From the NCBI RefSeq assembly GCF_009795715.1, contig NZ_WTCR01000002.1:186001-250000 (forward strand): DNA of 64,000 bases, in the 5' to 3' direction. The notes under the pieces were generated by a model. It worked only from the letters and a program-made list of their open reading frames with translations, was not told the DNA's origin and did no database searches. This DNA is from Labilibaculum euxinicum (GTDB lineage: Bacteria > Bacteroidota > Bacteroidia > Bacteroidales > Marinifilaceae). Below, one piece after another: positions 1-7,103 of this stretch. The position numbers were made by a program, and so were the translations under genes. The first letter of the stretch is position 1. Each line of letters opens with the position of its first letter.

Positions 1-994
1 GATATTCAGCTTTGTTCAGATCTTTAAGCATAGAATGTTCAGGTCCGACACCAGGATAATCCAATCCGCTGGCAACAGAATATACAGGATCAGGCTCGCC
101 ATTTTCATCCTGAAGAAGATAACATTTGAATCCGTGTATTACTCCTGGCTTGCCAAAAGTTAGAGTTGCTGCATGTTCTCCTTTATCAAAAGAACGTCCG
201 GCAGGCTCTACGCCATGCAATTTACACTCATCATCTTCTAAAAAGGCCGAGAAAATTCCCATTGCATTACTTCCTCCACCAACACAAGCAACAATATTAT
301 CCGGCAGTTCTCCGGTCATTTCTTGAAATTGATCTCTTGCTTCAATTCCAACTACGCGTTGAAATTCGCGAACCATCATAGGAAATGGATGCGGTCCTAC
401 GACAGATCCAATGCAATAAATTGTATTAACCGGATCTTTAAGGTAAGCCATAAAAGCAGAATCAACTGCTTCTTTTAATGTCTTTAGTCCATGAGTTACC
501 GGTACAACTGTTGCTCCAAGAATTTTCATTCTCACTACATTTGGATGTTCCTTGGCAATATCGACTTCCCCCATGTGAATTTCACATTCCAATCCAAAAT
601 AGGCGGCAGCAGTGGCTAATGCAACTCCATGTTGGCCGGCACCGGTTTCAGCAATCAGCTTTTTTTTGCCCATGTATTTGGCTAAAAGAGCTTCACCCAT
701 GCAATGGTTTAATTTATGCGCTCCTGTATGATTTAGATCTTCGCGTTTCAGATAAATTCGTCCACCATATTTATTGGATAGGCGGTTACAGAAATAAACA
801 GGAGTGGGACGACCCTGGAAGTGCTTACGTATGCTTCTTAGTTCTGAGATAAATTCGTGAGATTTACTAATTGAATAGTAAGCCTCGTTAATTTTCTTCA
901 TCTCTTCTTCTAAAACTTCAGGAATATAGCTTCCTCCGTATTGGCCGAAATTTCCTTTTTCGTCAGGATAGGCTTTGAAATAATTCGTTGACAT
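1..994 (-). CDS. trpB: Tryptophan synthase beta chain, C-terminus cut by window edge
   Basis: PLP enzyme that condenses indole with serine in the last step of tryptophan synthesis. About 331 residues are visible from ATG; the usual length is about 390-400, so the C-terminus lies beyond base 1. The PLP-lysine motif HTGAHK is at residues 89-94 (Lys94), and the phosphate-binding GGGSNAMG loop is present. The N-terminus ([15 protein letters not shown]) is that of the classical TrpB1 type and not the longer TrpB2. It is the first gene on this strand after a leader of over 200 bases with an attenuator-like hairpin. Whether further trp genes follow cannot be seen. Confidence 0.95.
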   Translation of the reverse strand, partial: MSTNYFKAYPDEKGNFGQYGGSYIPEVLEEEMKKINEAYYSISKSHEFISELRSIRKHFQGRPTPVYFCNRLSNKYGGRIYLKREDLNHTGAHKLNHCMGEALLAKYMGKKKLIAETGAGQHGVALATAAAYFGLECEIHMGEVDIAKEHPNVVRMKILGATVVPVTHGLKTLKEAVDSAFMAYLKDPVNTIYCIGSVVGPHPFPMMVREFQRVVGIEARDQFQEMTGELPDNIVACVGGGSNAMGIFSAFLEDDECKLHGVEPAGRSFDKGEHAATLTFGKPGVIHGFKCYLLQDENGEPDPVYSVASGLDYPGVGPEHSMLKDLNKAEY

Positions 995-1064
995 ATTGGT
1001 AAATATTTTGGTTAATGATAGTTCTATTTATTTTTAATTGCGTGTGGTTTTCAGTTTAAAATAA

Positions 1065-1107
1065 AATAACCGGATCCATAAAGATGTATCTCCAGAGTCC
1101 GGTTATT
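1065..1107 (-). terminator. Hairpin in trpB leader, possible attenuator
   Basis: Perfect 10-bp inverted repeat (AATAACCGGA / TCCGGTTATT) separated by 23 bases. Read on the minus strand the stem is followed by a T-rich run. It lies between a promoter-like element (near 1214) and the trpB start, so it would end the leader transcript unless antiterminated. A regulatory role is inference; no convincing Trp-rich leader peptide was found. Confidence 0.5.
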
Positions 1108-1213
1108 ATTTGTGTCGTTCAATTTCTTTTCATCTCCAGCCGGGAATACTATTGGAAAAGATTATAGATTACTCGCACCCCGATAAGAAATTGCCAAAAT
1201 TAAAAGACAAAAA

Positions 1214-1221
1214 CAAAGATA
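1214..1221 (-). promoter_or_regulatory. Candidate -7 element for trpB
   Basis: On the minus strand this reads TATCTTTG, matching the Bacteroidota -7 consensus TAnnTTTG. No good TTTG -33 element was seen about 20 bases upstream, so the call is tentative. It would give a leader of roughly 210 bases containing the hairpin at 1065-1107. Confidence 0.35.
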
Positions 1222-1380
1222 GAAAAATTAGTCCATTTGATTCGTACGGGATATGTTCAAAATGATCCTATTGTATCTAAATAGTGTTTGGATAGATAAT
1301 TTGCATTGCTATTGGGGTGGGATATTTGTAAATTGAGTAGAATCAATTCAAAATAAGTTAAATCAAAAATGGAGGTTGTG

Positions 1381-2145
1381 ATGAATGAAATCAAAGTGTC
1401 CCCTAAAGATAGGGTAGCTTTTGTAAGTGGAGCTAACAGAGGAATTGGGAGAGCAATAACCATTGAGCTACTCGAAAAGGGGGCAAAAAAAGTGTATGCG
1501 GGAGTACGGAATTTAAAATCTATGGATGATCTTAAACCAGAGTATGGGAATCGTTTGGTTCCGATACTTTTAGACTTAAGGGATGATCGATCAATTATTA
1601 GGGCTGCAAAATTAGCGAAGGATGTTGAAATCTTAATTAATAATGCTGGTGTTTATGAATCCGGAGGATTCTGTTCGGATGAAACATTAGACAGTATGGC
1701 TGTAAATTTTGAAGTAAATGTTTGGGGTTTGGTAAAGTTGACTGTTTCTTTAATAGACTATTTAAAACAGAGGGAAATAGCTGCCATTGTAAATACTTCT
1801 TCGCTGTTGGGCTTGGCTAGTATGCCAATTGCAGGAGTATATTCTGCCTCGAAGGCTGCCGTTCATAGTATTACACAAGGCTTGCGCGGAGAATTGTTTT
1901 TGACTAATATTCTTGTTATGGGAGTATATCCTGGACCTGTCAATACTGATATGACAAGAGATCTGGAAATGGAAAAAGATTCTCCTGTAAATGTTGCCAG
2001 AGAAATAGTAGAAGGATTAATTAAGGGTAAAGAATATGTATTTCCGGATGTCATGTCGAAACAGGTTGGAGAATTGTATTTGACTGAACCAATAACTGTT
2101 GAAAGACAATTTGCCCATTTTATTTCTCAGGAAGAAGAAGTATAA
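1381..2145 (+). CDS. Short-chain dehydrogenase/reductase (SDR)
   Basis: Classical SDR of 254 residues, a NAD(P)-dependent oxidoreductase of unknown substrate. The cofactor loop SGANRGIG is at residues 16-23, the structural NNAG at 87-90, catalytic Ser near 140-141 and YSASK (Tyr154, Lys158) follow in order. The ATG at 1381 is chosen over the in-frame ATG at 1369 because a GGAGG sequence sits between them at normal spacing from the later start. It stands alone and is closed by a terminator. Substrate class cannot be told from the sequence. Confidence 0.88.
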   Translation: MNEIKVSPKDRVAFVSGANRGIGRAITIELLEKGAKKVYAGVRNLKSMDDLKPEYGNRLVPILLDLRDDRSIIRAAKLAKDVEILINNAGVYESGGFCSDETLDSMAVNFEVNVWGLVKLTVSLIDYLKQREIAAIVNTSSLLGLASMPIAGVYSASKAAVHSITQGLRGELFLTNILVMGVYPGPVNTDMTRDLEMEKDSPVNVAREIVEGLIKGKEYVFPDVMSKQVGELYLTEPITVERQFAHFISQEEEV

Positions 2146-2170
2146 GGTTTGTAAGAGATAAAGATTTAAC

Positions 2171-2194
2171 AGAGGCTGCAGAGCCTCTTTTTTT
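2171..2194 (+). terminator. Rho-independent terminator after the SDR gene
   Basis: Stem AGAGGCT/AGCCTCT with a 4-base loop followed by a run of T. It is 25 bases downstream of the SDR stop codon. Confidence 0.85.
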
Positions 2195-2227
2195 GCTATA
2201 TAGCTTTGTTAGTAAAGGCCGGTAATA

Positions 2228-2259
2228 TTTGCGTAATGAGAATATTCTCATTATATTTG
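2228..2259 (+). promoter_or_regulatory. Bacteroidota-type promoter of the DUF134/NifX locus
   Basis: TTTG (2228-2231) and TATATTTG (2252-2259) are separated by 20 bases, matching the Bacteroidota -33/-7 consensus TTTG-N19..21-TAnnTTTG. Transcription would start near 2266, just upstream of the first ATG at 2276. The spacer is filled by a perfect palindrome. Confidence 0.7.
2234..2253 (+). promoter_or_regulatory. 20-bp palindromic operator inside the promoter spacer
   Basis: TAATGAGAATATTCTCATTA is a perfect 20-bp palindrome that overlaps the first two bases of the -7 element. Its half-site AATGAGAAT is identical to one half of the Fur/PerR-like box at 19412-19430. The geometry (between -33 and -7) fits a repressor that blocks sigma factor. 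The cognate regulator could be PerR, the DUF134 protein itself, or another factor; this is inference. Confidence 0.65.
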
Positions 2260-2275
2260 TTAAAAATAAATCCCT

Positions 2276-2680
2276 ATGCCAAGAAAAATCAGATTGCGAA
2301 AAGTTGTGGAACCACCAAGATTTAAGGGGTACAGACCCTTTGGTGTAAATTCTAAGAGTCGGAAATCAATTGATTTGCTTTATGAAGAATATGAAGCATT
2401 GAAGTTAGCAGATTACGATTTGTTAAAACATGATGAAGCTGCTGGTTTAATGGGCATATCGAGGCCGACTTTTGCGAGAATCTACGAAAGTGCCCGAAGA
2501 AAAATTGCTGCAGCATTGGTAGAAGCAAAGGAAATAAGAACTGTTTTTGGGAATGCAGTTATGGATAAGAATTGGTATTTGTGTTCAAAATGCAATGCAA
2601 GATTTAATATTCCGGAAACTATGGACAAAGAAACTTGTCCGGCTTGTAATTCCAAACACATCGAATTAATTAATAAATAA
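2276..2680 (+). CDS. DUF134 (UPF0251) DNA-binding protein with zinc ribbon
   Basis: Small putative transcription regulator of 134 residues. The N-terminus (MPRKIRLRKV...PPRFKGYRPFG) is diagnostic of the DUF134 family. A sigma70-region-4-like helix-turn-helix spans about residues 50-80 (AAGLMGISRPTFARIYESAR). A zinc ribbon follows: Cys103, Cys106, Cys121, Cys124. DUF134 proteins are commonly encoded next to NifX-family and MinD-type ATPase genes in anaerobes, as here. Being first in the operon, under a promoter carrying a palindrome, it may autoregulate. No enzymatic motif is present. Confidence 0.85.
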   Translation: MPRKIRLRKVVEPPRFKGYRPFGVNSKSRKSIDLLYEEYEALKLADYDLLKHDEAAGLMGISRPTFARIYESARRKIAAALVEAKEIRTVFGNAVMDKNWYLCSKCNARFNIPETMDKETCPACNSKHIELINK

Positions 2681-2684
2681 GAAT

Positions 2685-3002
2685 ATGAAGACAATTATTA
2701 CATCAACGGGAAATCAATTGAATTCAATTTTTGATTTGCGGTTTGGAAGAGCAGGCTGGTTTTGTTTGTATGATGATCAATCAGGAGAAATTAGTTTCAT
2801 TGAGAATGAAAATATCAACTCGCAAAGTGGAGCAGGAACCAAAACTGTTGAAAAGGTGGTCGAACTGGGTGCTCAAAAAGTAATTTCAGGTGATTTTGGG
2901 CCTAAAGCAAAAGAATTGCTTGAAAAGTTCAATATTCAAATGGTGTTGCTGCAAGATGATAATAGCACAGTGCAGCACATTATAGACAAATTGAAATCTT
3001 AA
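2685..3002 (+). CDS. NifX/NifB-like (ORP-type) cofactor-binding protein 1
   Basis: Protein of 105 residues in the dinitrogenase iron-molybdenum cofactor family (NifX/NifY/NifB C-terminal fold, PF02579). Family members bind metal-sulfur clusters; examples are NifX, the Desulfovibrio orange protein (Mo-Cu cluster) and IssA of Pyrococcus (thioferrate). Seen here: the strand-turn SGDFGPKAKELLEKFNI and the SIFDLRFGRAGWFCLYD segment typical of the fold. It starts 4 bases after the DUF134 stop and is followed 11 bases later by two cationic glycine-rich peptides. No nif genes are nearby, so a nitrogenase role is unlikely. Confidence 0.85.
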   Translation: MKTIITSTGNQLNSIFDLRFGRAGWFCLYDDQSGEISFIENENINSQSGAGTKTVEKVVELGAQKVISGDFGPKAKELLEKFNIQMVLLQDDNSTVQHIIDKLKS

Positions 3003-3013
3003 AATAAAATGTT

Positions 3014-3199
3014 ATGCCACATTTGGATGGAAAAGGACCCGAAGGAGAAGGTTCAAAATCGGGAAGGGGACTAGGACAATGTTCTGAATCTGACCAAAAC
3101 ATTCTATTGGAGAAGTTAGGGAAAGGTTTAGGTTTGAAACGAAAAAGTGGTTGCGGTAAAGGGCAGGGAAAAAGATTGAAAAGTAGTAAATCAATTTAA
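3014..3199 (+). CDS. DUF5320-like cationic Gly-rich small protein 1
   Basis: Sixty-one residues with the DUF5320-like N-terminus MP-x-LDGKGPEG-x-G...GRGLGQC and a C-terminal half rich in Gly and Lys (GKGLGLKRKSGCGKGQGKRLK). It contains two Cys. It lies between the first NifX-like gene and a paralogue (next gene) and shares the LD-x-x-GPEG-x-G-x-x-x-GRG pattern with it. Function is unknown. The composition recalls the cationic glycine-rich tail that the archaeal NifX-family protein IssA carries as a fused segment; here it is a separate peptide. Confidence 0.75.
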   Translation: MPHLDGKGPEGEGSKSGRGLGQCSESDQNILLEKLGKGLGLKRKSGCGKGQGKRLKSSKSI

Positions 3200-3213
3200 A
3201 AAAGGAGGTTGAA

Positions 3214-3417
3214 ATGCCAGGTTTAGATCGAAGTGGTCCGGAGGGAAAAGGTGCCCGAACCGGAAGAGGAATGGGGCGTTGTAACAGCAGCAAGAAAATG
3301 TACAGTGAGACAGAATTTAAGGATGAAACCATTGAAAGAGGCAAAGGACAAGGATTTGGTTTTGGACGAGGACGTGCCGGAAGACTAAGACTTCGCCGAA
3401 GGAAAATAAATGATTAG
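3214..3417 (+). CDS. DUF5320-like cationic Gly-rich small protein 2
   Basis: Sixty-seven residues, paralogous to the preceding gene: MPGLDRSGPEGKGARTGRGMGRC at the N-terminus, then a charged linker and a strongly basic Gly/Arg tail (GKGQGFGFGRGRAGRLRLRRRK). A strong ribosome-binding site (AAAGGAGGTTG) precedes the ATG, unusual for this genome and suggesting high expression. Probably co-transcribed with the DUF134 and NifX genes. Function is unknown; RNA, polyanion or mineral-cluster binding would all fit the tail, but nothing in the sequence decides. Confidence 0.75.
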   Translation: MPGLDRSGPEGKGARTGRGMGRCNSSKKMYSETEFKDETIERGKGQGFGFGRGRAGRLRLRRRKIND

Positions 3418-3647
3418 ATATTTATTCCTTGGTTTCATAAAAAATGCATCCTGATTAGTAAGAGGCATAAGGGTCTTGTTGATTTTATTCTTCTTGAATA
3501 ATATCAATAGCTCTTGTGCTGTATCTGATACAAAGAATAAAATAGTGTTCCCTCTTGTTTGGGATTGATTAATTGAAATATTATATGAAACATCCTAACT
3601 GGTTTATAAGATATTGATATTTAAAATGTTAAATTAAATAATTACGA

Positions 3648-3986
3648 ATGAAAAAGAAAATTGCAATTCCAGTTAAAGATGGAATTTTGGATGGACATTT
3701 TGGCCATTGTTCGCATTTTGCATTGCTTGATGTAATGGATAAAGCTATTGTTACAGAAGAATTAGTGGCTGCACCACCACACGAACCAGGTTTGTTGCCT
3801 CCATTCTTAGCTGACTTAGGGGTTACTGATGTAATTGCCGGAGGAATGGGAAGCAGAGCCATACAAATTTTTAATCAACACAATGTAAATGTATTTGTTG
3901 GAGCACCTCAATTAGATGCTAAAGAATTGGTAAAAGGATTTTTGGATGAAAGTTTAAGCTTTACAGCTAACTATTGCGACCACTAA
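3648..3986 (+). CDS. NifX/NifB-like (ORP-type) cofactor-binding protein 2
   Basis: Second PF02579-family protein, 112 residues: MKKKIAIPVKDGILDGHFGHCSHFALLDV is the typical beginning of this family, with the conserved DGHFGHC segment. The His and Cys residues in HFGHCSHF are possible metal ligands. The C-terminus carries another Cys-Asp-His. A 230-base gap separates it from the glycine-rich peptide genes, so it may have its own promoter. It is followed 2 bases later by the DUF89 gene and then the two ATPases, which suggests that it is their partner. Confidence 0.87.
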   Translation: MKKKIAIPVKDGILDGHFGHCSHFALLDVMDKAIVTEELVAAPPHEPGLLPPFLADLGVTDVIAGGMGSRAIQIFNQHNVNVFVGAPQLDAKELVKGFLDESLSFTANYCDH

Positions 3987-3988
3987 AT

Positions 3989-4855
3989 ATGGATAACAGG
4001 TGTTTGACTTGCCACTCCAAAACGGTGGATTTACTAATTGACAAATTTAATCTTCAGGGGGAAGTCGCAGGTGATTTTTCCTCTGAAGTAAATCATTTAC
4101 TAACAAATTGTAAGCACCTCTCAAATCCTTATCTGGCGTTGCTAATTCATCGTTTGGCGAAAAAGAAAATACAAAATGATGATTTGTACCGTGAGGAGAA
4201 GAAACATGCCAATTCAATTTTGTATTCGCAATATAAAAAATGGGTTGCATTTGTGAATGAAAATGATGAATCACTGCATATTGCCGCAAAATTAGCTGTT
4301 GTTGGCAATATTGTTGATTATGGAGCACATAGTGTACCAGCCGATATTCCAGCTAAAATAGAAGAATTACTGGCTCTTGATTTTGCTTTGGACGATAGAG
4401 ATGAGATGTTTGCTGAGGTAAAAAAAGCAGAATCGGTTTTGTATTTAGGCGATAATGCAGGCGAAATAGTTTTCGATAAGCTTTTTATTCAACATTTGAA
4501 TCATCCCAACTTAACTTATGTTGTTCGGGGAAATCCGATAATTAATGATGTGACTTTCGAGGATGCTGAGCAAGTAGGAATGCAGGATGTTTGCAGGGTG
4601 ATATCGAATGGTCATGATGCACCTTCAACCTTAGTGGATAATTGTTCAGAAGAATTTCAGGAACTGTATACAAAAGCAACTGTTGTAATTTCTAAAGGAC
4701 AGGGAAATTTTGAAGGTTTGCTAAATGAAAAAAGAAAATCACTTTATTTTATGCTGATGGCAAAATGTGATATAATGGCTGAGATGTTGGGTGTGAATAA
4801 GGGAGATTTGATCATTACAAAAAAGCAGGAGGGGAGTTTATGGCGTTTAAAATAG
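3989..4855 (+). CDS. DUF89 / ARMT1-like damage-control phosphatase family protein
   Basis: 288 residues from ATG; an in-frame TTG lies 15 bases upstream, inside the previous gene, and is not favoured. The N-terminal CLTC motif and the region VLYLGDNAGEIVFDKLF followed by YVVRGNPIINDVT and ISKGQGNFEG are hallmarks of DUF89 proteins. These are metal-dependent phosphatases proposed to remove damaged phosphorylated metabolites. The Asp in GDNAGE and the Lys/Gln in SKGQGN belong to the conserved active-site set. The stop overlaps the next gene by 16 bases, implying translational coupling to the ATPase. Substrate is unknown. Confidence 0.87.
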   Translation: MDNRCLTCHSKTVDLLIDKFNLQGEVAGDFSSEVNHLLTNCKHLSNPYLALLIHRLAKKKIQNDDLYREEKKHANSILYSQYKKWVAFVNENDESLHIAAKLAVVGNIVDYGAHSVPADIPAKIEELLALDFALDDRDEMFAEVKKAESVLYLGDNAGEIVFDKLFIQHLNHPNLTYVVRGNPIINDVTFEDAEQVGMQDVCRVISNGHDAPSTLVDNCSEEFQELYTKATVVISKGQGNFEGLLNEKRKSLYFMLMAKCDIMAEMLGVNKGDLIITKKQEGSLWRLK

Positions 4856-5706
4856 CCGTTGCAAGTGGCAAAGGAGGAACAGGCAAAACAACTTTTGCTG
4901 TTAATTTATTTTCTTCCATCAATGAGCATTGGACAAGAAGTGTACAGTTGGTTGACTGCGATGTGGAAGAGCCGAATGACCTTTTGTTTTTTCGGAATTT
5001 CTCGGTTAAGAGCGAGAAATTATCAGAGCAGGTGATTCCCAAAATAGACACTTCGAAATGTACATTTTGTAAAAAATGTGAGGAATATTGTGAATTCAAC
5101 GCAATTGTAATGATTCCCTCAATGCAGTATGCTGTTGTGAATAAGGATTTGTGTCATTCTTGTGGTGCTTGTTTTGTGGCCTGTCAGTTTGATGCTATTC
5201 ACGAAACCAAAAATGCCATTGGAACTGTGACCAATTACAATATTGGTAATGATTTGAGTCTGATGGAAGGCAATTTGCGGGTTGGTTCTCCATTGCAGAC
5301 TATGTTGATTAAGGATTTAAAGAAGAACTTAGTTGGTGAACATGATATTCTGATTTACGATGCACCACCTGGTACAAGTTGTCCGGTTGTTGAGACCATT
5401 TCGGATGCCGATTTTGTGATTTTAGTGACAGAGCCAACTCCATTCGGAGTATATGATTTAAAGCTTACTGTTGATTTATTGCGTGAGGTGAATAAACCTT
5501 TTGGTGTTTTTGTAAACAAAGCCGGATTAGGAGATTCTGAAGTGTATGAGTTTCTGAAGGCCGAAAATATTGACTTGTTGGGTGAAATTCCTTTTAGTAA
5601 AGAGTATGCAGGTTTGTATGCAAAAGGGAAAATTGTGAGCTGTGTTCCCCTTCAATTCGCGAAGGAGTATCGCAAGGTGGTTGAGTATTTGAAGAAATTG
5701 AATTAA
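4840..5706 (+). CDS. MinD/Mrp-family P-loop ATPase with inserted ferredoxin domain 1
   Basis: 288 residues. The deviant Walker A GKGGTGKT is at residues 10-17, and a two-[4Fe-4S] ferredoxin insert spans about residues 65-120 (CTFCKKCEEYC and CHSCGACFVAC, eight Cys). The switch/Walker B region YDAPPGTSCPVVE and the VTEPTPFGVYDL segment are as in Nbp35/MinD-type ATPases. The paired orange-protein-locus ATPases of Desulfovibrio have the same architecture. A Shine-Dalgarno AGGAGGGG lies inside the end of the DUF89 gene. Likely function: ATP- and redox-dependent cluster transfer or positioning with the NifX-like proteins. Confidence 0.92.
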   Translation: MAFKIAVASGKGGTGKTTFAVNLFSSINEHWTRSVQLVDCDVEEPNDLLFFRNFSVKSEKLSEQVIPKIDTSKCTFCKKCEEYCEFNAIVMIPSMQYAVVNKDLCHSCGACFVACQFDAIHETKNAIGTVTNYNIGNDLSLMEGNLRVGSPLQTMLIKDLKKNLVGEHDILIYDAPPGTSCPVVETISDADFVILVTEPTPFGVYDLKLTVDLLREVNKPFGVFVNKAGLGDSEVYEFLKAENIDLLGEIPFSKEYAGLYAKGKIVSCVPLQFAKEYRKVVEYLKKLN

Positions 5707-5707
5707 T

Positions 5708-6595
5708 ATGAAGGACATAACTATTCTTAGTGGTAAAGGAGGAACAGGAAAAACCAGTATTACAGCAGCTTTGGCTTCGGTGATTAAAAATACTGTTTTT
5801 GTAGATGCTGACGTTGACGCAGCTGATCTTCACATTATTTTTCAACCGGAAAATAAAGAGACACATGTGTTCGAGGGAGCTTGGGTTGCTTCTATTGATA
5901 CTAATTTATGCACCAATTGTGGTCTTTGCAGACAGCATTGCAAATTTGAAGCTATCCATTTTAAACCGGGTGGAGGCTTACGTATCGATGCTTTTGCATG
6001 TGAAGGTTGTCGTCTTTGTGAACGTATTTGTCCTGCAGGAGCAATCAGTTCAGAGCGAAGCCGCAACAATCATTGGTTTGTGTCCGATACGCGTTTTGGA
6101 TCATTGGTTCATGCTAAAATGGGACCGGGTGAGGAAAATTCCGGCAAATTGGTGACTCAAATCCGCAAAAGAGCTAAAGAAATTGCCATAGAAAAGAATG
6201 CTGACTTTATTTTAAACGATGGACCTCCTGGAATTGGCTGTGCGGCAATTGCGTCTATTACCGGAACCGATGCAGTAATTTTGGTTACAGAGCCCAGCAA
6301 ATCAGGATTTCATGATTTGGTGCGTTTGGTAGAGTTGGTGCAGTCGTTCCAAATACCGATGTATGCTCTAATCAATAAATATGATATCAATTTAGAAATT
6401 TCCATGCAAATGGAAAGCTTTTTTACCACACAGGGAATTACGCTGATGGGCAAACTGCCTTTTTCCGAAGAGGTAGTTTACTCGATGGTAGAGAAAAAAA
6501 CAATTTTGGAGTACAATAAAGATTCGGAAATTGGCAACGCACTATTAGAACTTTGGAAGAAAGTTGATGTTTCCGAACTAAAAATTGAACAATGA
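5708..6595 (+). CDS. MinD/Mrp-family P-loop ATPase with inserted ferredoxin domain 2
   Basis: 295 residues, paralogue of the preceding gene, which it follows by 1 base. Walker A GKGGTGKT is at residues 9-16. The ferredoxin insert is CTNCGLCRQHC plus CEGCRLCERIC (eight Cys). NDGPPGIGC and VTEPSKSGFHDL correspond to the same motifs as in the first ATPase. Adjacent pairs of such ATPases are characteristic of the orp-type loci and probably form heterodimers; this is inference. The stop overlaps the thioesterase start in an ATGA. Confidence 0.92.
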   Translation: MKDITILSGKGGTGKTSITAALASVIKNTVFVDADVDAADLHIIFQPENKETHVFEGAWVASIDTNLCTNCGLCRQHCKFEAIHFKPGGGLRIDAFACEGCRLCERICPAGAISSERSRNNHWFVSDTRFGSLVHAKMGPGEENSGKLVTQIRKRAKEIAIEKNADFILNDGPPGIGCAAIASITGTDAVILVTEPSKSGFHDLVRLVELVQSFQIPMYALINKYDINLEISMQMESFFTTQGITLMGKLPFSEEVVYSMVEKKTILEYNKDSEIGNALLELWKKVDVSELKIEQ

Positions 6596-7008
6596 TTATT
6601 GGTGAATATAAAATACGGCCAAGATACAACGAGGTGGATCAAATGGGTTACGTCTATCATGCCAACTACGTTAATTATTGTCATCAGGCCAGAACGGAAC
6701 TGTTGCGCCAATTCGGCATAAACGACAAGGTGTTAGAGGATAATAATGTCATGCTTCCTGTAATTGAAATGAATTTAAGATATTTAAAACCGACAGGCTA
6801 TGATGAAGAATTAACGGTTCGAACCAAAATAAAGGAATTGCCCAAGGTTCGTTTCAAATTTGAGTTCGAATTTGAAAACGGAAAAGGAGAAAAGACATGT
6901 ACTGCAACATCTACGGTGGTTTTTGTGGATAGTAAAACCCGAAAACCACATCAAGTTCCTGACATGATTGTGAGTGCCCTGCAAAACGAATTTCAATTAG
7001 TAGTTTAG
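6592..7008 (+). CDS. Hotdog-fold acyl-CoA thioesterase (YbgC/4HBT type)
   Basis: 138 residues with the 4HBT signature RYNEVDQMGYVYHANYVNYCHQARTELL, including the catalytic Asp in the EVDQMG-x-VYHANY segment. It hydrolyses short or aryl acyl-CoA esters; the natural substrate cannot be told. The start overlaps the ATPase stop by 4 bases (ATGA), so it belongs to the same transcript. Its relation to the cluster-binding genes may be only positional. A symmetrical terminator follows. Confidence 0.88.
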   Translation: MIIGEYKIRPRYNEVDQMGYVYHANYVNYCHQARTELLRQFGINDKVLEDNNVMLPVIEMNLRYLKPTGYDEELTVRTKIKELPKVRFKFEFEFENGKGEKTCTATSTVVFVDSKTRKPHQVPDMIVSALQNEFQLVV

Positions 7009-7041
7009 TTTTTATGTTTTTTTTAGGGGATTAAACATGAA

Positions 7042-7086
7042 AAAACCGGACTTTAGGAGGAATACCTATTGTCCGGTTTTATTTTT
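7042..7086. terminator. Bidirectional terminator
   Basis: Stem AAAACCGGAC/GTCCGGTTTT with A and T tracts on both sides. It serves the thioesterase operon on the plus strand and the convergent SulP gene on the minus strand. Confidence 0.85.
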
Positions 7087-7103
7087 AAACAGTTTCTTAC
7101 CAA

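Noticed and set aside
478-852. A 124-codon plus-strand frame within the first kilobase
   Set aside because: It lies wholly antisense to trpB, whose motifs ([14 protein letters not shown]) are clear.
2685-3986. Nitrogenase cofactor genes
   Set aside because: The NifX-like proteins stand with ORP-type ATPases and DUF134, and no nifHDKEN or nifB radical-SAM gene is in the window.
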